Below, in pieces: positions 38,351 to 48,443 of a stretch of DNA of 64,000 bases (its first letter is position 1; each line of letters begins with the position of its first letter). The notes beneath the pieces were generated by a model. The model was not told where the DNA came from. It saw only the letters and a list, made by a program, of their open reading frames with translations, and searched no databases. The position numbers and the translations under genes were made by a program. The stretch is taken from positions 1 to 64,000 of the forward strand of contig NZ_LGCI01000014.1 of assembly GCF_001281525.1 (NCBI RefSeq). The letters are read 5' to 3'. The stretch is from Lysinibacillus macroides. Its GTDB lineage: Bacteria > Bacillota > Bacilli > Bacillales_A > Planococcaceae.

Positions 38351-38755
38351 TCAGTCGTCTTTTTTATCCTCTTTATCAGGAATAATGAAAATAATTTCAC
38401 CTTCTTCAGATAAATAATACTCTTTTCGTAAGAGCTTTGCGATATATTCATCATCTTCTAATTGTTTGATTTTAAGATTTAATAAGTCTTGTTCTTCTTT
38501 CAATTCAGCAAGATGTTGCTCTGCTTCTTTCTTTGCCTGTTCTTTTGTTGCTAATACTTCATTTTGATGTGACAACACATTTAAGAGAAGAGCGATAATA
38601 ACGACTGGTATAATCGCAAAAAAGATAATACGACGCATTTTACGTTTGCGTGCTTGCTGCTTGCGATTAATAGCTTTATCCGTGTTACGGACATAGTCAT
38701 TATCAAGCTTCGTGAAATTTTGTTGTTCATCATTTGATGAATGACGTTTTGTCAT
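38351..38755 (-). CDS. divIC: Cell-division protein DivIC (FtsB-like)
   Basis: A bitopic septum protein that works with DivIB and FtsL. The 134-residue protein has a basic cytosolic N-terminus (RKQQARKRKMRR), one membrane segment (about 42-61) and an extracellular coiled coil (about 68-105) ending in a conserved AKLLRKEYYLSEEGE stretch. It follows yabQ by 17 bases, as in the B. subtilis yabP-yabQ-divIC group. Confidence 0.92.
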   Translation of the reverse strand: MTKRHSSNDEQQNFTKLDNDYVRNTDKAINRKQQARKRKMRRIIFFAIIPVVIIALLLNVLSHQNEVLATKEQAKKEAEQHLAELKEEQDLLNLKIKQLEDDEYIAKLLRKEYYLSEEGEIIFIIPDKEDKKDD

Positions 38756-38772
38756 GCCCGCACCTCCGAAAA

Positions 38773-39264
38773 TTATTGTTGCTTTTTATTATACTTCAAA
38801 TATCGTAACTTTTTAAAAAAAGTGTAGGACAAATACGAATAAATTTTGACAAAAGGCCTCAAAACAAACATAACGATATGAATGAATAGTTGAAGAATAT
38901 GTCGAATAACCGTAATAATCAAGTGTACGATAAACCAAAAGGGTCTCCATGTTATATTCACCAAAGTTCTTGCAACGAAACGTAAAAAGGTTTGAAAAAA
39001 TGATTGGTACAAAAAAATCCCAGCAATTTGCGCTAGCGGGTCATAAGCCCGCCAAGCGCCATCCTTTAGCCAAAACAATAAATAGTATGTCAATCCTCCG
39101 AGTAAAATCCATGTTAGTAATTCAAAAACCATCATCCACTTTCGAAGGCTTGACCTTTTTGGAGTCGAAAAAACAATAAGTCTCACACTATCAATAATGA
39201 AACCAACTGCTATACCGCTCAAAACCATGACGATTAATTGAAAAAACTGTTCACTAACAATCAT
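38773..39264 (-). CDS. yabQ: Spore cortex biosynthesis protein YabQ
   Basis: A 163-residue membrane protein with about four hydrophobic segments and a Lys/Tyr-rich end, matching YabQ, a mother-cell protein needed for spore cortex formation in B. subtilis. The typical FxxLIVMVLSGIAVGFIID opening is present. Its start overlaps the yabP stop by four bases. Confidence 0.87.
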   Translation of the reverse strand: MIVSEQFFQLIVMVLSGIAVGFIIDSVRLIVFSTPKRSSLRKWMMVFELLTWILLGGLTYYLLFWLKDGAWRAYDPLAQIAGIFLYQSFFQTFLRFVARTLVNITWRPFWFIVHLIITVIRHILQLFIHIVMFVLRPFVKIYSYLSYTFFKKLRYLKYNKKQQ

Positions 39265-39560
39265 CCAAATAATTTATGAAGGAAACCTTTGGAGAAGCCA
39301 CTTTCCTCCTCGTCATACTGTAAGGTTTTTACAGTTCCTTCAAGTGTCAATAAGCCTTTGTCAACATCTAAATGAACGATATGCAGTTCCTCTCCACGGA
39401 TTAGCAAATGCCCTTGGGACGTCTTAATGAAAAATTCTTCCTGATCAAAGCGTTCAATTGATTTTACAGAAGTCATGTCCATTCTTTTACGATTGCGAAT
39501 CGTTAAAATATGCTCTCCAGATGGAATTGTGTAACGATTACTTTCTTGATGTAGCGTCAT
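39261..39560 (-). CDS. yabP: Spore protein YabP
   Basis: A 99-residue soluble protein of the YabP family (sporulation, under sigma-E in B. subtilis). It shows the family pattern LTIRNRKRMDMTSVKSIERFDQEEFFIKTSQGHLLIRGEELHI, given here in parts as LTIRNRKRMDM and GHLLIRGEELHI. It is translationally coupled to yabQ. Confidence 0.88.
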   Translation of the reverse strand: MTLHQESNRYTIPSGEHILTIRNRKRMDMTSVKSIERFDQEEFFIKTSQGHLLIRGEELHIVHLDVDKGLLTLEGTVKTLQYDEEESGFSKGFLHKLFG

Positions 39561-39672
39561 TTTCTTCCTCCTTTAGTCGTCCTAGCTTCTGTTCACTTTA
39601 TGCGGACAACCTTCAAAGCATGACAACTTTATTGACTTTCAGCTATAAAAGAAGAAGGAAGCAACAGAAAGA

Positions 39673-39963
39673 CTATTCCTCATCATCAATAAATTCAGGT
39701 TCAATCTTTTCGAGACGTTCTTCGTTTAAAATCGTAAACATTTTTGCAGCATCTTCTTTTTTCACCGTGTCCCGTAATTCCTCTACACGTGCTGTGACGA
39801 TTTTTTGGCCAAAACGGATGGCAAGCTCATCGCTCACTTTTACTGTACTGCTAGCCTTTGCTACCTTTCCATTAATGGTAATACGCCCTTGATCTGCCAC
39901 CTCTTTTGCTAAAGTACGGCGTTTAATTAAACGTGATACTTTTAAAAATTTATCTAATCTCAT
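39673..39963 (-). CDS. rqcP: S4-domain protein RqcP (YabO)
   Basis: In B. subtilis this small S4-domain protein works with RqcH on stalled 50S subunits in alanine-tail ribosome rescue. The 96-residue protein has the S4 motif [19 protein letters not shown] and [13 protein letters not shown]. It lies four bases after mazG, as expected. Confidence 0.9.
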   Translation of the reverse strand: MRLDKFLKVSRLIKRRTLAKEVADQGRITINGKVAKASSTVKVSDELAIRFGQKIVTARVEELRDTVKKEDAAKMFTILNEERLEKIEPEFIDDEE

Positions 39964-39967
39964 CTTT

Positions 39968-41437
39968 CTACTCCTTTTCTAACTGCTTTGCTTCATCCCA
40001 AAAAGCATCTAATTGTTCTAATGTAAAATCAGTAAATGATTTGCCACTTGCCTTTACCTGTGCCTCTACATAGCCAAAGCGCCTTGCGAACTTTTCATTG
40101 GCATGTAGCATAGCCTCCTCAGGTGAGATTTTATAGAAGCGTGCTAAATTCACTAATGTAAATAACACATCCCCAAATTCATCGAGACGAGATACACTTG
40201 AACCTTTTTTGACCTCAGCTCGAAATTCCTGCCATTCCTCTGCAAACTTCTCCCATGCCCCTTCTACATCTGGCCATTCAAAGCCTACCTTTGCAGCCAG
40301 CTTTTGATAATTATAGGATGTTTGTAGCGCAGAGGAGGCTCTATACTCATTCTTTAATAATGGTTTATCACTAGTGCCCTTTTCCTGAGCTTTGATCGCT
40401 TCCCAATTGGCAACAACGCCATCCGCATCCTCCACCGCAACATCACCAAAAACATGTGGATGACGACGAATCATTTTTTCGCTAAGAGTGGCTAAAACAT
40501 CTTCAAGTGTAAAGTATCCTTGATCTTCTCCAATTTGTGCATGTAAAAATACTTGCAATAGCACATCACCAAGCTCCTCAATCATTGCATAATCATCCTC
40601 AGCATCTACAGCTGCTAAGTATTCATGTGCCTCTTCCAGCAAATATTTTTTTAAGGATTCATGCGTTTGTTTTCGATCCCAAGGACAGCCATTCGGACCT
40701 CTTAATGTTGCAATAATTTGGCGCAATGTTGTCCAATCACGCAGTGCTGCCTCCTGTGATCTCACAGGCGGTACATAAACAGTTGTTAAATTATTAACTT
40801 CGACACTTTGATCGAGTTCATAGAGGGGTACAGTGATAATTTTCTCTTGAGCAGAGCCTGCTGCCGTTACAACTGTTACAGGGTACTCATCATCATATTT
40901 CTCCATTAAGGTTAGCTTCACCTCTGAGGCACTAAATGTATCATATACCTGTGCAATTAACAGATGCTGGCGCATATTAATATCATGCATGGAAAAGCTA
41001 GTACCATCCAGTAATTGAAAGCCCTCAATCGGATCAATTTTTAATGCGCCAAAAATCGGGTCTAAGAAACTTTGTCCACCCTCAATAACTACATTAACGC
41101 TTCCCTCATCCGCTGCTGCAATAAGCAACTGCACTGTTTGCTCTGCCACTAAAGGATGACCAGGCACAGCATACATAATATCTTCTACAGCTGCTACTTC
41201 AATAAGTCTGTCTGCAATTTCCTTATAGACAGGCTGGAATGAATTATGCTCTTCATAGACCTTATCAAAGCTCTCAAATTCGACACCTTCCGCTGCTAAT
41301 TCCTCCAATACGGGATGATCCACTGTGCGAACATATAATTTTTTCGCATTTTTTAATTTTCGATAAACACCCATTTGCAGTTGATTAAAATCTCCCGCAC
41401 CTAAGCCAATAATTGTTAACGTCTTCAATACTCCCAC
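39968..41437 (-). CDS. mazG: SAM-methylase-like / MazG pyrophosphohydrolase fusion (YabN)
   Basis: A two-domain protein of about 489 residues. The first half is a tetrapyrrole-methylase-type fold ([24 protein letters not shown]). The second half is MazG with the Mg-binding pattern EEAHEYL..EELGDVL. A second MazG repeat has EEWQEFR..DEFGDVL. It hydrolyses NTPs, probably as a housecleaning enzyme. The start is uncertain: GTG at 41437 or TTG at 41428, both near GGTGGGAG. Confidence 0.9.
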   Translation of the reverse strand: MGVLKTLTIIGLGAGDFNQLQMGVYRKLKNAKKLYVRTVDHPVLEELAAEGVEFESFDKVYEEHNSFQPVYKEIADRLIEVAAVEDIMYAVPGHPLVAEQTVQLLIAAADEGSVNVVIEGGQSFLDPIFGALKIDPIEGFQLLDGTSFSMHDINMRQHLLIAQVYDTFSASEVKLTLMEKYDDEYPVTVVTAAGSAQEKIITVPLYELDQSVEVNNLTTVYVPPVRSQEAALRDWTTLRQIIATLRGPNGCPWDRKQTHESLKKYLLEEAHEYLAAVDAEDDYAMIEELGDVLLQVFLHAQIGEDQGYFTLEDVLATLSEKMIRRHPHVFGDVAVEDADGVVANWEAIKAQEKGTSDKPLLKNEYRASSALQTSYNYQKLAAKVGFEWPDVEGAWEKFAEEWQEFRAEVKKGSSVSRLDEFGDVLFTLVNLARFYKISPEEAMLHANEKFARRFGYVEAQVKASGKSFTDFTLEQLDAFWDEAKQLEKE

Positions 41438-41612
41438 CTACTTCTTTATGTCAATTCACACAGGCATTTTAAGGAACGCGACACTATATGTTGATTGACT
41501 ACCTATAAGAAAGGCATATCATTAATGTTCCGCCCCTTCTGCCGTTCGTTTATCTTTTCTAATTTAACCCATATTTACTCATTATGCTTCTTGAGGGGCG
41601 AGGAATCCTTGC

Positions 41613-43235
41613 TTATTTTTTTGAATTTAACCATAGTTGATAAACAGCCATTCTTCGGCCAAATGGTAATAGGTACCACTCCTTTTCTGCTAGTACCCGC
41701 TTCTTCGCTACCATCGTTAGCAGCACAAATGCCCCTAAGCATACTGCTGTAAAGCTGGCAATGATGGCTGTTACACGTGAAGATAGGTAATAGCTTAAAA
41801 GAGCTGGTGTAAACTGTAACCATAGAAGCACAGCAATTGCCATACTTAAAGAAGCGATTCCTACTTTTTTATAAAAGCTGACTGATGCCAATTGAATGCT
41901 TGTTAAACGTTTTAAATAGATAATAAGCATACTTGCCGTTAATAATAGGCCTATATCATTTGCGATAGCTGCGCCTAATATACCAAGCCAACCAATCATC
42001 CATAGATTTAGTACAATTTTGATGATAAAGCCTAACAGCAGAAATAGAGCTGGCTTTTTTAATTTGCCATAGCCTTGTAAAATAGCTGTAAATGTAAGGA
42101 TAATCGACAATGGCACAATTTGAAATACATAGACGGTTAATACTGCTGATAAGGCATTTGTTTTAAACAGCATTTCATTCAAATATGGCATAATAAGCAT
42201 TAAGCCTAAGGATGCAGCCCATCCAAATAAAATAGCTGCTTTATAGGTTAGTTGGATAAATGGAACTGCACTACGCCCCTCTTGTTTTTTCGATAAATGA
42301 GCCACAAGGGGGACAATCGCAAGTGACAATGAAGATGCGATAACAATGCCCAACTGGACCAAGGGCTGACCACGATCATAAATCCCCTTCGTTTCCTTGG
42401 CCATTGTAGAAGCCATCCCATTTTCCATCAGTAGTGAATAAATCGTAAATGAATCAACCAATTGATACCCAAGTAATAGTAGACCACTCATGCTTACGCT
42501 TATGCTCAATAAGGTAACTTCTTTAATAATTGATAAGCTGGACACAGGCTGTCGTTGCTGCTTAGTATGAAACAGTCCAAATTGTCGATAAAATAGATAG
42601 ACAAGGAAGAAAAAAGCAGCTACTTCCCCAATAACAGTACCAGTAATAGCCATTTTCCCTGCGCTATAAAGTGAATTAGTTGTAGCCATAATAATAAAGG
42701 TCCCTGCTAAAATCACCGTTATTCTAATCGCTTGTTCGAGAACTTGAGCATAGGCAATCGGCTCCATCATTCCTCTCGATTGAAAGCCGCCTTTTAAAAT
42801 AGCAAGTGCTGGCATCACCCATACAACAAAGGAGCCTGTGCGTATCAATGGCGCAAGCTGAGCATCACCCATCCATTGTGCAATTTTTTCGGCACCACCA
42901 AATAACACTACAAAAAATAGCAATGATAACACCGTCAAATAATAAAAAACGATACGCATAATGGCACTTCGTCTTTGTTCACGTTCTTGTGCATTACTCA
43001 GTGAGTCATTATCTGCTAGCATTTTAGAAACAGCCACAGCAAAACCACTGGATGTCCAAACAACAAAAATCGATATAACAGGATATACCTGCTGATAAAT
43101 ATAAAAGCCTTCATCACCAACAAGGTTTTGAAAAGGTACACGATAAATAGCACTAAGCACCTTTACAATCAGGGCAGCTATTGTTAACAAGGCCGCTCCC
43201 TTCATATAGCTTTTCATGCCGAAATGTTGCGCCAT
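41613..43235 (-). CDS. SpoVB/MurJ-type flippase (YabM-like)
   Basis: A 540-residue polytopic protein of the MOP flippase superfamily with about 14 membrane segments. The opening AALLTIAALIVKVLSAIYRVPFQNLVGDEG is typical of SpoVB-type transporters (conserved core: KVLSAIYRVPFQNL). Such proteins move lipid-linked saccharides or peptidoglycan precursors. The position between spoVT and mazG matches B. subtilis yabM. A GAGGG site precedes the ATG. Its upstream flank was invaded by an IS605-type element. Confidence 0.88.
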   Translation of the reverse strand: MAQHFGMKSYMKGAALLTIAALIVKVLSAIYRVPFQNLVGDEGFYIYQQVYPVISIFVVWTSSGFAVAVSKMLADNDSLSNAQEREQRRSAIMRIVFYYLTVLSLLFFVVLFGGAEKIAQWMGDAQLAPLIRTGSFVVWVMPALAILKGGFQSRGMMEPIAYAQVLEQAIRITVILAGTFIIMATTNSLYSAGKMAITGTVIGEVAAFFFLVYLFYRQFGLFHTKQQRQPVSSLSIIKEVTLLSISVSMSGLLLLGYQLVDSFTIYSLLMENGMASTMAKETKGIYDRGQPLVQLGIVIASSLSLAIVPLVAHLSKKQEGRSAVPFIQLTYKAAILFGWAASLGLMLIMPYLNEMLFKTNALSAVLTVYVFQIVPLSIILTFTAILQGYGKLKKPALFLLLGFIIKIVLNLWMIGWLGILGAAIANDIGLLLTASMLIIYLKRLTSIQLASVSFYKKVGIASLSMAIAVLLWLQFTPALLSYYLSSRVTAIIASFTAVCLGAFVLLTMVAKKRVLAEKEWYLLPFGRRMAVYQLWLNSKK

Positions 43236-43249
43236 AAATTGCCCTCTTT

Positions 43250-43475
43250 CCTTCTTAACAATGCCAATAGTATAGCATACCGTGAACCACTCGCCACTTA
43301 GCTACGCTTGAAGTGGGCGCTTCTTGGGACAGAGCTTACTTGCGAGCGTATGTATTACCTCACAGCGATTTCTCTTCTATACCAAGCTATCCCGTGATCC
43401 CTACGGTTCGATCTTAAAAGTTTGACGTGCTTGCTAGCCTCAAGTTTCCTCATTCGTATTCTTTCTGTACGCAAA
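43250..43475 (-). mobile_element. Decayed IS605/TnpB element 3' end with omega-RNA-like hairpin
   Basis: The minus strand reads from about 43475 through GATCGAACCGTAGGGATCAC and ATAGCTTGG, then GCCCACTTCAAGCGTAGCTA, AGTGGCGAGTGGTTCAC (ending about 43273). This sequence, known to me from the ends of Bacillales tnpB elements, includes the right-end hairpin CCACTT..AAGTGG. Only non-coding scaffold and a trace of the TnpB C-terminus remain; no transposase or left end was found. The stretch is also richer in G and C than its flanks. Assignment is from memory of the motif, not from alignment. Confidence 0.6.
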
Positions 43476-43518
43476 AAAAGTTATTGTTCAGCCTAAAAAG
43501 ACCATCGCAATAACTTTT
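43476..43518 (-). terminator. spoVT terminator
   Basis: An 11-bp stem (43476-43486 with 43508-43518) with a 21-base loop is followed by a run of T on the minus strand, eight bases past the spoVT stop. Confidence 0.65.
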
Positions 43519-43525
43519 ATATGCA

Positions 43526-44062
43526 TTAACTATTCATTTGTTTTGCTAAGAAGTTAGCAGCAGTTTCCACTACCTTGACTTCTACATCTCCAACAAAATG
43601 CACTTTTGATAAAATAATAATGCAGCCTATCGGATCGCCATTTACGACAATCGGCGTCGCACAATACGATTTTACTTGCTCATATTGTCCTGGCACAATT
43701 TCAAGCGTTGCTTCCATTTTTTCAATCTTTGTAGAGCGCTCATCCATAAAGCCCTCTGCAAAGGATGTAATACGACGATTGATATATTCCTTCTTGCCAA
43801 TCCCTGCAACGGCGATTACCTCATCACGGTCAGTGACAAATGCTGGTGTTCCTAATGTTTCGTAAAGTGTCTCCACATACTCTCTTGCAAATTCTCCTAG
43901 GTCATTAATAGGAGAGTATTTTTTTAATATGACTTCACCTTCACGGTCCGTATAAATTTCAAGCGGATCGCCTTCACGAATACGTAGCGTCCTACGAATT
44001 TCTTTTGGAATAACTACACGCCCTAAATCATCAATACGACGAACAATTCCTGTTGCCTTCAT
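43526..44062 (-). CDS. spoVT: Stage V sporulation regulator SpoVT
   Basis: A forespore transcription factor that tunes sigma-G genes. The 178-residue protein has an AbrB-type swapped-hairpin DNA-binding domain (1-50: TGIVRRIDDLGRVVIPKEIR) and a C-terminal GAF-like domain (about 56-178). The length equals that of B. subtilis SpoVT. A sigma-G-like promoter lies just upstream. Confidence 0.94.
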   Translation of the reverse strand: MKATGIVRRIDDLGRVVIPKEIRRTLRIREGDPLEIYTDREGEVILKKYSPINDLGEFAREYVETLYETLGTPAFVTDRDEVIAVAGIGKKEYINRRITSFAEGFMDERSTKIEKMEATLEIVPGQYEQVKSYCATPIVVNGDPIGCIIILSKVHFVGDVEVKVVETAANFLAKQMNS

Positions 44063-44105
44063 TCTAATGCCTCGCTTTCGCTACAATGAAATTTTTATTC
44101 ACCTA

Positions 44106-44135
44106 CAGTATGGTTTTTATTGAAGCAATCTATGC
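44106..44135 (-). promoter_or_regulatory. Candidate sigma-G promoter of spoVT
   Basis: On the minus strand GCATA (44131-44135) is 18 bases from CATACTG (44106-44112), close to the sigma-G consensus GHATR-N18-CATNHTA. B. subtilis spoVT is sigma-G-dependent. The site is 44 bases from the start codon. Confidence 0.55.
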
Positions 44136-44320
44136 AAAAAACTGAAGAAAAAGGATGTCACAGCCATCAAAATTTTGCAAAAAGCGCTAATTTCCTAACG
44201 CAAACGTCCATTAACACCTTATGATAGTACCCAAAAAATTACTTTTTATATGCAAATTCTTAAATACTCTTATACAATTTTAGAAAGGAAACGTTGTAAT
44301 AAGAATAGGGAGATTTGGAA

Positions 44321-44596
44321 TTGAGTAAATTTTCTATGTATGCAATAATCCTTGAAATTATTGGTATAGTATTCTTTATGCTTATAGGTGTCCTATGCCT
44401 TCTAGTGAAATGGCGTTCCTCATCAATCTACAAGTGATTTTTAATAATATTTGGTGTTAAAGGGATATTATATTTTACTGTTAGTATTATAGTGGAGATT
44501 TTAGCCTTTAAGAAGTCAGAGGAAAGTCGATGGCTTAACTACACAGGTCTGTTGTTAACTCCAATTGTCTTAATCAGTACTATATTTTTATCATAA
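44321..44596 (+). pseudogene. Small membrane protein gene with an internal stop
   Basis: From a TTG with AGGGAG upstream the frame encodes SKFSMYAIILEIIGIVFFML and a further hydrophobic stretch, stops at a TGA (44435-44437, codon 39), and continues in the same frame through two more membrane segments (FGVKGILYFTVSIIVEILAF, LLLTPIVLISTIFL) to TAA at 44594. Restoring the stop gives a 91-residue membrane protein with three or four helices. It is most likely a recently inactivated gene; a short 38-residue product is also possible. Confidence 0.55.
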
Positions 44597-44747
44597 TTAT
44601 AGGTTGGACAGTTTTCTAAAGATTCTATTTGTATAGGGATGCCCTTCTGCGTGAAAGCAAGGTGATAGCGTCAAAACATATACTTATAATGGACATCAAC
44701 CTCTTTCTTTAACAGAAGGGTTTTTACATAAATCCCCTAACAATATA

Positions 44748-44783
44748 AGGTTAGTTTATCTGTCTAAAAAGATAAACTAACCT
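44748..44783 (-). terminator. mfd terminator
   Basis: A perfect 14-bp stem (44748-44761 with 44770-44783) lies just past the mfd stop codon. The downstream T tract is weak (TTATATTG), so efficiency is uncertain. Confidence 0.6.
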
Positions 44784-44791
44784 CATTTCTC

Positions 44792-47700
44792 TTATTGCTT
44801 TTTAGCTTGATCAATAATCTGCATCAGCTCTTCTAAAATATCGAACGGCTGGTATTTCCCACACCGGCGCTCATCTATTGTTACTTTTAATTGCATGCCA
44901 TCCATACCAAAGCCAACAGCACGCTCGAATTTCATAGACTCTTCAATAATTTTACTGCCATCCACATTGGCTGTGCCTTCCTCAGATAACAGTATCGTTA
45001 TCACTTTTTGCCTATCCTTTACAGATACTACACCTGCACCTAACCCCCATACCTTCATGCGGGCGATTCGTAGCAAGCGCTCTGTTTCAATTGGGAGATC
45101 GCCAAATCGATCCTCTAATTCCTCCATGATTTCGTCATATTCCTCTACCTGATCCATTGCCTTAATGCGTTTATACATTTGGATTTTTTGATAGCCATCT
45201 GGAATATAGGCATCAGGAATATAAGCATCCACGCTCAATAAAATTTCAATTTCAGGCTTCTCTTCCTTTTTCACACCTGTTTGACGTTCAGCAATTGCCT
45301 CTTGCAGCATTTGCGAATATAAATCAAAGCCAACAGAATCAATAAAGCCATGCTGCTGCGCTCCGAGCAAATTCCCAGCTCCGCGAATCGATAAATCACG
45401 CATCGCAATCTTAAAGCCTGAGCCAAGCTCTGTAAATTCTTTAATTGCCTGTAATCGTTGCTCTGCTACATCTGTCAATACTTTATCACGTTGATACATA
45501 AAGTAGGCATAGGCTACCCTATTTGAACGCCCAACACGTCCACGTAATTGATAAAGCTGTGCTAGGCCCATACGATCAGCATCATGGACAATTAATGTAT
45601 TGACATTTGGAATATCAACACCTGTCTCAATAATTGTTGTCGTCACAAGTACATCATAGTCACCCTCTAAAAAGGATAAAATAACCGATTCTAACTCCGT
45701 CTCTGTCATTTTCCCATGTGCAAAGCCTATACGAGCCTCTGGAACAAGCACTTGAATTTCCTCAACCCTTCGAGCCATATCCTCTACACGATTATAGAGA
45801 TAAAACACTTGTCCGCCACGTGCCATTTCTCTTTCGATTGCCTCTCGCACTAATGCTCCACTATGCTCCATCACATAAGTTTGCACGGGAAAACGATTGG
45901 CTGGGGGTGTCTCAATAACAGATAAATCACGGACACCCACCATTGACATATGAAGTGTTCTTGGGATGGGTGTAGCCGTCAACGTTAAGACATCGACATT
46001 TGTTTTTAATTGTTTAATTTTTTCCTTATGGGTTACGCCGAAGCGTTGTTCTTCATCAACAATCAATAAGCCAAGATCTTGGAATATCAAATCCTTCGAT
46101 AAAATACGATGTGTTCCTATAACAATATCGACTTGCCCTTCTTTTAGCCCTTTTAATGTTGCTGTTTGCTCTTTTTTAGTACGGAAACGAGATAACAGCC
46201 CTACGTTAATAGCAAAGTCTTGGAAGCGCTCTCGGATTGTTTCATAATGTTGCTGAGCTAAAATTGTTGTAGGTACAAGGAAGGCAACCTGTTTACCATC
46301 CTGGATGGCTTTAAATGCTGCGCGAATGGCAACCTCTGTTTTACCGTAACCTACATCACCACAAACTAGGCGATCCATTGGGCGCTCACGTTCCATATCT
46401 CGCTTCACTTCAACAATAGAACGTAGCTGATCCTCTGTTTCCTCATATGGGAACATAGCTTCAAAATTACGTTGATCATCGTTATCAGGCGTAAAAGCAT
46501 GCCCCTTTTCTGCTTCACGCTTCGCATAAAGCTTAATTAAATCATCAGCAATATCCTGTACAGCAGAGGATACCTTTGCTTTCGCCTTTTTCCATTCTGC
46601 CCCACCTAATTTATGTAGCTTTGGCTCACGGTCCTCTGAGGCCACATATTTTTGGACTAAGTCTATTTGTTCGACAGGTACATATAATTTATCGTCTGCA
46701 CGATATCGAATATGTAGGTAATCCTTATGTGTACCGTTGACTTCTAATGTTTCTACACCAATATACTTACCAATCCCATGATGAACATGGACAACATAAT
46801 CACCAGGTTTAATTTCTGTATAGCTTTTAATACGTTCAGCATTGGTCATTTTCTGCGTACGTGCTTTTTTCTTTGCCTGCTGTTTAAATAGCTCATCCTC
46901 TGTTACAACTGTTAAACGTTGAAGGGGCAATTCAAAACCACTCGATAAGCTTCCATCTACAATATAAATACCAGGCTCTGTTGGCTCCCCTAGTGCGGCA
47001 TGGATATCATATTCCCCCAGCATTTGCTGCACACGTTTCACACGCTCACTATCTCTCACAACGATTAATACTGTAAACTTACCAAGTAGCCAGCGTTCCA
47101 CCTCGCTTTGTAGCAGTGACATTTGTCCATGAAATTGCTGCATTGGCTTGCAGGAAAAGCTCGTTGTTTTATTAAATGTGATGCCTGAGAATGTTCGTGA
47201 AAATAAGGAAAATGATAGCTTTTGCTGTGGAAGCATAGCGAGTATTTCCTTTAATGTAAAGGCAGGCTTCACATCATGAACCATTTTTCCCTCTTCAATT
47301 AAAGATAAAAACCATTCATCCTCCTCACGTTCCCACGCATCCATAACCTCTTGAATACGTCCAAGCTCATCAAAAAGGACAAGTCCATCATGTGCAAAAT
47401 AATCACCCAAATAGGCGGTTTGCTCATATAATAATGAGCCATATTTGTTAACATAGTCAGGTAAACTTCCTTGCTGTAGCAATTCAATATCATACTGAAT
47501 ATGCTGATAAAGCAATTCCTTTGTTTCCTGCTTCTTTACCTTCTTTAAACTAGAGGCTAGTGCTGTCTCTAAGCGACCTGCCAATGCCTGTCTTTCCGAT
47601 TGAGTAAGAATAACCTCCGATGCAGGAAGAATACGAATTTTGGGCAATTTATCAATAGAGCGCTGATCATCTGCCGAAAATGTTCGAATAGAATCTACTT

Positions 47701-48301
47701 CTGTATCAAATAATTCAATACGAATAGGCGCTGCTAAATAAGGTGGATAAATATCTAATATCCCCCCACGTAACGCAAATTCTCCTGGCGTTGTCACCAT
47801 TGAATTCCGTACATAGCCCATCTCGACTAATGTTTGTAGCCATACATCAATATCAATCTCTTCTCCTACAGCTGTTTGTAAAAAATATCGTAGCCAATGC
47901 TCTTTCGGTTGCATGACTTTGCGTAAACCTGCAACAGGGATAACATAGACAGCCCTCTTGCCCCTAGCTAAGCAATCCAGTGTTGCAATACGCTCAGCAC
48001 GTAATTCAGGAGAGGCTACAGAAAGATCTGCTGCAATAAATTCATCAGCTGGATAATAGTAAACATGTTCCTCCCCTAATAATCCCGCCAGCTCATCAAC
48101 CATCTTCTGTGCCTGCAATAGATTAGGAGAAACAATATAAATTGGCTTTTTTACATATTCAAATAACGCATCAACCATGACAGGGCGTGCGCTTCCTGTT
48201 AAACCTGTAATAAGCTGTGATGCAGTTTGACCGCTCCGAATCTCCTGTAAAAATGATGTAATATGTTTATCCTGCGACACAAGCTGTCGTAAAATTTCCA
48301 C
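44792..48301 (-). CDS. mfd: Transcription-repair coupling factor Mfd
   Basis: It removes stalled RNA polymerase and recruits UvrA. The protein (about 1,169 residues) has the UvrB-like N-terminal part, the RNA polymerase interaction domain (GDYVVHVHHGIGKYIG), and a RecG-like motor with Walker A GDVGYGKTEVA, DEEQRFG and TATPIPRTL, then a C-terminal TRCF domain. I prefer the GTG at 48301, nine bases after AAAGGAG; a TTG two codons earlier is too close to it. fin-mfd order is as in B. subtilis. Confidence 0.95.
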   Translation of the reverse strand: MEILRQLVSQDKHITSFLQEIRSGQTASQLITGLTGSARPVMVDALFEYVKKPIYIVSPNLLQAQKMVDELAGLLGEEHVYYYPADEFIAADLSVASPELRAERIATLDCLARGKRAVYVIPVAGLRKVMQPKEHWLRYFLQTAVGEEIDIDVWLQTLVEMGYVRNSMVTTPGEFALRGGILDIYPPYLAAPIRIELFDTEVDSIRTFSADDQRSIDKLPKIRILPASEVILTQSERQALAGRLETALASSLKKVKKQETKELLYQHIQYDIELLQQGSLPDYVNKYGSLLYEQTAYLGDYFAHDGLVLFDELGRIQEVMDAWEREEDEWFLSLIEEGKMVHDVKPAFTLKEILAMLPQQKLSFSLFSRTFSGITFNKTTSFSCKPMQQFHGQMSLLQSEVERWLLGKFTVLIVVRDSERVKRVQQMLGEYDIHAALGEPTEPGIYIVDGSLSSGFELPLQRLTVVTEDELFKQQAKKKARTQKMTNAERIKSYTEIKPGDYVVHVHHGIGKYIGVETLEVNGTHKDYLHIRYRADDKLYVPVEQIDLVQKYVASEDREPKLHKLGGAEWKKAKAKVSSAVQDIADDLIKLYAKREAEKGHAFTPDNDDQRNFEAMFPYEETEDQLRSIVEVKRDMERERPMDRLVCGDVGYGKTEVAIRAAFKAIQDGKQVAFLVPTTILAQQHYETIRERFQDFAINVGLLSRFRTKKEQTATLKGLKEGQVDIVIGTHRILSKDLIFQDLGLLIVDEEQRFGVTHKEKIKQLKTNVDVLTLTATPIPRTLHMSMVGVRDLSVIETPPANRFPVQTYVMEHSGALVREAIEREMARGGQVFYLYNRVEDMARRVEEIQVLVPEARIGFAHGKMTETELESVILSFLEGDYDVLVTTTIIETGVDIPNVNTLIVHDADRMGLAQLYQLRGRVGRSNRVAYAYFMYQRDKVLTDVAEQRLQAIKEFTELGSGFKIAMRDLSIRGAGNLLGAQQHGFIDSVGFDLYSQMLQEAIAERQTGVKKEEKPEIEILLSVDAYIPDAYIPDGYQKIQMYKRIKAMDQVEEYDEIMEELEDRFGDLPIETERLLRIARMKVWGLGAGVVSVKDRQKVITILLSEEGTANVDGSKIIEESMKFERAVGFGMDGMQLKVTIDERRCGKYQPFDILEELMQIIDQAKKQ

Positions 48302-48392
48302 AGTCAAAAGCTCCTTTCAGCATAAAAATGTATTAATTTCTACTATTAACCTAGTACTATAAATATAGCTTTATTGGCTCTTTTATAAAACG

Positions 48393-48431
48393 GAAAAAGC
48401 CTTGAACACACACGAAGTGCGTCAAAGCATC
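48393..48431 (-). terminator. Terminator downstream of fin
   Basis: On the minus strand GC.TTGA.GCAC pairs with GTG.GTTCAAGGC around a short loop, followed by TTTTTCC. The stem has mismatches. Whether it separates fin from mfd transcription is uncertain. Confidence 0.5.
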
Positions 48432-48443
48432 CTTCCAATCCAT

